Part shown: positions 59,985 to 64,000 of the stretch, one piece after another | Numbering within the stretch: position 1 is the first letter of the stretch | Layout of the letters: each line of letters opens with the position of its first letter | From: Bradyrhizobium iriomotense | GTDB taxonomy: Bacteria > Pseudomonadota > Alphaproteobacteria > Rhizobiales > Xanthobacteraceae | Reading direction: 5' to 3' | Length of the DNA stretch: 64,000 nt | Assembly (NCBI RefSeq): GCF_030160715.1 | Contig: NZ_BSOW01000014.1 | Span: 1 to 64,000, forward strand | The notes under the pieces: generated by a model | What the model was told of the DNA's origin: nothing | The model's input: only the letters and a program-made list of their open reading frames with translations | Databases searched by the model: none | Position numbers and translations under genes: made by a program

Positions 59985-60701
59985 ATGCGGTTTCTGACGA
60001 CCTTCCAGTTTGCTGACTTCGCCGACACGCTGATCAGCCTGTTCGCGGCCTTCGTGTTCGGCACGCTGATCGGTGCCGAGCGGCAGTATCGCCAGCGCAC
60101 GGCGGGCCTGCGCACCAACGTGCTGGTCGCGGTCGGTGCGGCCGCCTTCGTCGATCTCGCCATGCAACTGACCGGCGCCGACGGCGCAGTGCGGGTGATC
60201 TCCTACGTCGTCTCCGGCATCGGCTTCCTAGGGGCCGGCGTCATCATGAAGCAGGGCATGGACGTGCGCGGGCTGAACACCGCGGCGACCCTGTGGGCCT
60301 CGGCCGCGGTCGGCTCCTGCGCCGGCGCCGACATGGTGGCGCAGGCCGCCGCGCTGACCGTGTTCATCATCGCCGGCAATACGCTGCTGCGGCCGCTGGT
60401 CAACGCCATCAACCGCATCCCGCTCAACGAGAAGACGTCGGAAGCGACCTATTACTTCAAGGTCGCGGTGACGACCGAGGCCTTGCCCGACATCCGCGAC
60501 CGACTGGTCGAGAAGCTGGAAGCTGCGAAATATCTGGTGGCCGATGTCGACGTGGTCGAGATCGGCGACGATATCCCGGAGATCGTCGCAAAGCTGGTCG
60601 CGACCGCGGTCGATCCGAACGAGCTGAACGCCGTGGCGGTCGACCTCCAGCGCCAGCCCGGCGTCCGCCACGCCACCTGGGAAGTCAGCACCACCGACTG
60701 A
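59985..60701 (+). CDS. MgtC/SapB family membrane protein
   Basis: 238 residues: N-terminal MgtC membrane domain with GTLIGAERQYRQRTAGLRTN and SGIGFLGAGVIMKQG, three or four helices, then a cytoplasmic ACT-like C-terminal domain (YYFKVAVTTEALPDIRDRL). MgtC proteins act in adaptation to low magnesium and membrane potential control. It starts 31 bp after the WD40 gene with GGGGG before its ATG and may be co-transcribed with the zinc operon. Confidence 0.9.
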   Translation: MRFLTTFQFADFADTLISLFAAFVFGTLIGAERQYRQRTAGLRTNVLVAVGAAAFVDLAMQLTGADGAVRVISYVVSGIGFLGAGVIMKQGMDVRGLNTAATLWASAAVGSCAGADMVAQAAALTVFIIAGNTLLRPLVNAINRIPLNEKTSEATYYFKVAVTTEALPDIRDRLVEKLEAAKYLVADVDVVEIGDDIPEIVAKLVATAVDPNELNAVAVDLQRQPGVRHATWEVSTTD

Positions 60702-60782
60702 GCCCGGTTCCGGGAGGCTGGCCTCCCGGAACTGCGGCCCCGCCATTTCGTTGATATCGCGAATGGACTCGTGGTGATCGAG

Positions 60783-61115
60783 ATGGCCGGTAACGACAAG
60801 CGCAGACTTCAACGCGACCTGCTGATCGCCTGCCTGCTGTTCGCGTCGGGCGTCGTGATCTCCGGCCTGTCGCTCGCGCAGATCCGGGCCGAGAGCCGCA
60901 TGCAGACCGCGCAGGCAACTCAGCCGCTGCAAGGCACGCCGGCGCCGGATGGTCAGAGCAAGATGCCTGCGGAATCAAAGCCCGGCGGCGACCGCCCCAC
61001 CACCCCGGCGCCCGAGCCGGCGCGCCCCGATCCGCAGACTCAAGGCGCCGCCAAGCCGGTGCTGCCGCCGGCACCGCCTGAGAAGATTGCGCCGCCGATC
61101 AAGGAAAAGCAGTAG
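60783..61115 (+). CDS. Pro-rich single-pass membrane protein
   Basis: 110 residues: short basic N-terminus (GNDKRRLQRD), one membrane helix (LLIACLLFASGVVISGLSLA), and a long periplasmic tail of Pro, Ala, Gln and Lys (ESKPGGDRPTTPAPEPARPD). A GTG at 60771 is an alternative start. Such low-complexity N-anchored proteins have no assigned role. Confidence 0.6.
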   Translation: MAGNDKRRLQRDLLIACLLFASGVVISGLSLAQIRAESRMQTAQATQPLQGTPAPDGQSKMPAESKPGGDRPTTPAPEPARPDPQTQGAAKPVLPPAPPEKIAPPIKEKQ

Positions 61116-61163
61116 CGCCGCCACTTGCGTGGCATCACCCCCCGCGAAGCCGGAAGTCGCCGA

Positions 61164-61194
61164 CTCCTTTGCATGGGGTTGTTTTCGATATTTT
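61164..61194. repeat. Dispersed repeat CTCCTTTGCATGGGGTTGTT, copy B
   Basis: Matches 31159-31189 at 30 of 31 positions. It lies between the Pro-rich membrane gene and hss. Confidence 0.7.
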
Positions 61195-61218
61195 GGGGCG
61201 TCCAAGCGTAGTGCCGCC

Positions 61219-62661
61219 TCAGCGCACCAGGATGTTCCGGAACTGCCAGGGATCGCTCGTATCGATATCTTCCGGAAACAGGCCCGGACGATCCGTCAGC
61301 GGCGTCCAGTCGGTGTAGAAGCCCTTCACAGGGCCGAGATACGGCATCTGGATTTCCAGCAGGCGATCGAAATCCATCTCGTCGGCTTCGACGATGCCTT
61401 CGTTCGGGTTTTCCAGCGCCCACACCATGCCGCCGAGCACGGCGGAGGTCACTTGCAGGCCGGTGGCGTTCTGATAGGGCGCGAGCTTGCGGGTCTCTTC
61501 GATGGAGAGCTGCGAGCCGTACCAGTAGGCATTGTTGTCATGGCCGAACAGCAGCACGCCGAGTTCGTCGATGCCATCGACGATTTCGTTCTCATCGAGG
61601 ATGTGGTGCTTTTCCTGCATCTTCGCGGCGCGGCCGAACATTTCATGCAGCGACAGCACGGCATCGTCGGCCGGATGATAGGCATAGTGGCAGGTCGGCC
61701 GATAGATCGCCGTGCCCGATGCGTCACGCACCGTGAAGTAATCGGAGATCGAGATCGACTCGTTGTGGGTGACGAGGAAGCCATATTGCGCGCCGCGGGT
61801 CGGGCACCAGGTACGCACGCGCGTGTTGGCGCCGGGCTGCATCAGATAGATGGCGGCGCCGCAGCCAGCTTCGTGGGTACGCGCATTCTCGGGCATCCAT
61901 TTTTCATGGGTGCCCCAACCGAGTTCGGACGGCTGCACACCTTCCGACAGGAAACCTTCCACCGACCAGGTGTTGACGAAGACATCCGGCTCTTTCGGCG
62001 ATTTGGAGCGCTGGGTGTCGCGTTCGGCGATGTGGATGCCCTTGACACCAGCCTGCCGCATCAAGTCCGCCCATTCGGCCTTGCTCTTCGGCCTGGGGGC
62101 ATTGAGCTTCAGATCAGCGGCGACATTGAGCAGCGCCTGCTTGACGAAAAAGGAGACCATGCCGGGATTGGCGCCGCAGCAGGAGACGGCCGTCGTCGAG
62201 CCGGCGGGGCGCGCCCTCTTGGCGGCCAGCGTCACTTCGCGAAGGGCGTAGTTGGAGCGTGCTTCCGGGCCCTTCGAGGCATCGAAATAGAAGCCGAGCC
62301 AGGGCTCGTTGACGGTGTCGATATAGAGAGCGCCAAGCTCGTTGCAGAGCTCCATGATGTCGGTCGAGCCGGTATCGACCGAGAGATTCACGCAAAAACC
62401 CTGGCCGCCGCCTTCAGTGAGCAGCGGGGTCAGCAATTCGCGATAATTGTCCTTGGTCACGGCCTTCTGGATGAAGCGCACGTTCTGCTTCTCGCAATGG
62501 GCCTTGCGGCCCTCGTCCTTGGGGTCGATCACGGTGACGCGCGACTTGTCGTAATCGAGATGCCGCTCGATCATCGGCAACGTGCCTTTGCCGATGGAGC
62601 CGAAGCCGACCATGACGATGGGGCCGGTGATCTTCGCGAAGATCTGCGAGGTGGGGCTCAT
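61219..62661 (-). CDS. hss: Homospermidine synthase
   Basis: 480-residue enzyme that makes sym-homospermidine from putrescine and spermidine with NAD. The Rossmann motif GFGSIGKGTLP is at about residues 19-29, with AVSCCGANPGMVSFFVKQAL (part) and the HSS-specific WGTHEKWMPENARTHEAG (part) further on. Homospermidine is the main polyamine of many rhizobia. The ATG at 62661 begins MSPTSQIFAKITGP; the frame opens at 62694. It follows the RidA gene by 48 bp on the same strand. Confidence 0.94.
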   Translation of the reverse strand: MSPTSQIFAKITGPIVMVGFGSIGKGTLPMIERHLDYDKSRVTVIDPKDEGRKAHCEKQNVRFIQKAVTKDNYRELLTPLLTEGGGQGFCVNLSVDTGSTDIMELCNELGALYIDTVNEPWLGFYFDASKGPEARSNYALREVTLAAKRARPAGSTTAVSCCGANPGMVSFFVKQALLNVAADLKLNAPRPKSKAEWADLMRQAGVKGIHIAERDTQRSKSPKEPDVFVNTWSVEGFLSEGVQPSELGWGTHEKWMPENARTHEAGCGAAIYLMQPGANTRVRTWCPTRGAQYGFLVTHNESISISDYFTVRDASGTAIYRPTCHYAYHPADDAVLSLHEMFGRAAKMQEKHHILDENEIVDGIDELGVLLFGHDNNAYWYGSQLSIEETRKLAPYQNATGLQVTSAVLGGMVWALENPNEGIVEADEMDFDRLLEIQMPYLGPVKGFYTDWTPLTDRPGLFPEDIDTSDPWQFRNILVR

Positions 62662-62709
62662 GGGATGGTTTCTCCAGAAAGTGCTGGCGGACAAATGGTG
62701 AGGGGGTGG

Positions 62710-63096
62710 TCAGGTGCGGCGCTTCGCGGTCACTTCGATCTCGACCTTCATCTCGGGCTTGTAGAGCCCGCTCACGATCAGAAGCGTCGCCGCCGGACGG
62801 ATGTCGCCGAGCACCTCGCCACAAACGGCGAAATGCGCATCGGCCTCGCTGGCGTCGGTGAGGTAGTAGGTCGCGCGAACGATGTCGGCCATCTCGAAAC
62901 CACCCTCCTTCAGGGTGGCCTCGATGGTCTTGAAGCAGTTCCGTGACTGGCTCGTGACATCGGCGGGCATTGTCATCGTCGTGTAGTCATAGCCGGTGGT
63001 GCCGGCGACGAAGGCGAAGTCGCCCTCGATCACGGCACGGCTGTAGCCGGCGGTCTTCTCGAACGGCGAGCCGGTGGAAATCAGGCGACGGGACAT
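62710..63096 (-). CDS. RidA-family protein
   Basis: 128 residues of the RidA/YjgF/UK114 fold: ISTGSPFEKTAGYSRAVIEG, FAFVAGTTGYDYTT, and a C-terminal RPAATLLIVSGLYKPEMKVEIE, where the (R-P-A) Arg and the final EIE are family marks. RidA proteins hydrolyse reactive enamine/imine intermediates; this branch (RidA with GTTGYD) may be a different subfamily. Being upstream of hss, whose reaction passes through imines, it may clear by-products. Start ATG at 63096; the frame opens at 63159. Confidence 0.88.
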   Translation of the reverse strand: MSRRLISTGSPFEKTAGYSRAVIEGDFAFVAGTTGYDYTTMTMPADVTSQSRNCFKTIEATLKEGGFEMADIVRATYYLTDASEADAHFAVCGEVLGDIRPAATLLIVSGLYKPEMKVEIEVTAKRRT

Positions 63097-63184
63097 CTGA
63101 TCGACCTCGACTGAAGGGGTGTTTGGCGGGGTTAAAGGGCCTTTCGCGGCCCTGCGCAACCCCCGAGCGCCCGGTGAAGGGAGC

Positions 63185-63355
63185 TCAGCGGGGCTGCTGC
63201 GTCGTATCCTGCGACGGCGGCGGCGAGCCGCTCCACCGCCGCACCAGGATGTCCCTGACGATCATGATCGCGATCAGGACGAACAGCACCGATGTGATCA
63301 GGCTGCGCAGGCGCGGGCGGGCATCGCCGCTGGATGCGGCCGGGGTCTTCGCCAT
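63185..63355 (-). CDS. Small membrane protein, 56 residues
   Basis: Starts MAKTPAASSGDARPRLRSL, one membrane helix (ITSVLFVLIAIMIV), then RDILVRRWSGSPPPSQDTTQ. GAGGGGAACGTC precedes the ATG at 63355, a strong ribosome site. The frame begins 10 bp after the stop of the GNAT gene, so the two form one operon. Family unknown; too short for ordinary gene calling but well supported by composition. Confidence 0.7.
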   Translation of the reverse strand: MAKTPAASSGDARPRLRSLITSVLFVLIAIMIVRDILVRRWSGSPPPSQDTTQQPR

Positions 63356-63365
63356 GACGTTCCCC

Positions 63366-63950
63366 TCAGGCCGCGTGCGCGTGCGGACGCGCTGCGCGCC
63401 GTTTGGGCAGCGTCGCGCCGGTCGCGACGATCAAGCCGCTAGCGCCGTCCAGCGCACCGGCCTCGAATTCGAGGCCGAGCAGCCGCTCGCGCTCGAACGG
63501 GCCGGGCAGCGAAAGCGCGCCGGTCTTCTCGGCCGAGAAGCCGAAGCGGGCGTAGTAGGGGGCATCGCCGAGCAGGATCACGGCGGCATGCCCGCGCGCC
63601 CGGGCGGCGGCCAGCGCTTGAAGCATCAGCGCGGCGCCGATCCCGAGCTCGCGGCAGGCAGGATCGACCGCGAGCGGTCCGAGGACCAAAGCGGGCCTGC
63701 CTCCGGCGCTGACGTGCCACAGCCGCACGGTTCCCACGAGGTGTCCTTCGCGCACCGCAGCCAGCGCGAGGCCGGCGGCCGGGGCGCGTCCGTCGCGCAG
63801 GCGCTGGCAGGTGCGGCCATGGCGGTTCTCGCCAAAGCAGGCATCGAGCAGCGCTTCACGCGTCGCGACGTCGGCAGCACGCTCCGCACGGATCGCGAAC
63901 GGAGCGGCTTTCGAGGTGAGGGCGACTTGTGGCTTCCGAAGAGCAGTCAT
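63366..63950 (-). CDS. GNAT-family N-acetyltransferase
   Basis: 194 residues: N-terminal IRAERAADVATREALLDACF, central LVLGPLAVDPACRELGIGAALM (the acetyl-CoA site, part), and APYYARFGFSAEKTGAL. This is the pattern of the YhbS-like N-acetyltransferases. The acceptor is unknown. First gene of a two-gene operon with the small membrane protein; the upstream promoter lies at the window edge. Confidence 0.9.
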   Translation of the reverse strand: MTALRKPQVALTSKAAPFAIRAERAADVATREALLDACFGENRHGRTCQRLRDGRAPAAGLALAAVREGHLVGTVRLWHVSAGGRPALVLGPLAVDPACRELGIGAALMLQALAAARARGHAAVILLGDAPYYARFGFSAEKTGALSLPGPFERERLLGLEFEAGALDGASGLIVATGATLPKRRAARPHAHAA

Positions 63951-64000
63951 GACACGTCAGTCCTCGCTTGGACCCGCGCACAAGCGTCCGCGGTCAAGCG

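Noticed and set aside
60949..62946. 665-codon plus-strand frame opposite hss
   Set aside because: Antisense to homospermidine synthase, whose motifs are certain.

Overview
The window reads as chromosomal DNA of a GC-rich alphaproteobacterium, most likely Bradyrhizobium or a close relative (Nitrobacteraceae). I infer this from the gene families: a DUF3551 secreted peptide, homospermidine synthase, a Bug/TctC binding protein, two OpgC-type glucan succinyltransferases, a DUF3775 protein and an AztABC-like zinc importer. The palindromic intergenic repeats fit too. No database search was possible, so every name rests on motifs read from the translations.

Layout. 0.07-5.9 kb: metabolic genes (two MBL/SDR pairs, CvpA, a GMC oxidoreductase). 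6.1 kb: an initiator tRNA-fMet. 6.3-14.7 kb: a complete branched-chain-type amino-acid ABC importer (livJ-H-M-G-F, minus strand), divergent from an XRE-type regulator. The regulator converges on an asparaginase/racemase operon. A sequence close to GCGTCAAATAGCG recurs in front of all three units and suggests one regulon. 14.7-16.2 kb: FkbM methyltransferase and an NTF2-like protein. 16.5-20.2 kb: two multidomain peptidoglycan-targeting proteins with unrelated N-terminal catalytic regions but the same C-terminal module of about 220 residues. 20.4-29.6 kb: two tandem autotransporters and three AraC-family paralogues. 29.6-31.2 kb: a gene-poor patch with dispersed repeats and two small proteins.

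31.3-44 kb: envelope and general metabolism: MltB-like transglycosylase, MAPEG protein, two OpgC paralogues, a DUF2059 protein, an acyl-CoA ligase, MFS transporter, zinc-ribbon MBL protein, HtpG, DUF3551 and Bug proteins. 44.1-48.4 kb: an acyl-activation cluster (FATP-like ligase, stand-alone ACP, small AMP ligase, FabG-like SDR), the last three genes overlapping. 49-53.5 kb: DUF3095, DUF2147, MATE, GNAT and Fe-type superoxide dismutase. 53.7-54.8 kb: a permease split into two overlapping half-size genes.

55.0-60.7 kb: a zinc operon behind a Zur-like palindrome. It encodes a His-rich membrane peptide, AztABC-like ABC importer, a CobW-family GTPase with a His-rich insert and a WD40 protein, followed by an MgtC-like protein. 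60.8-64 kb: a Pro-rich membrane protein, homospermidine synthase with a RidA protein, and a GNAT gene followed by a 56-residue membrane peptide.

The strongest candidates for something undescribed are the paired peptidoglycan hydrolases with the common C-terminal module, the zinc operon with its WD40 partner and possible leaderless start, and the predicted XRE regulon around amino-acid import and asparaginase.
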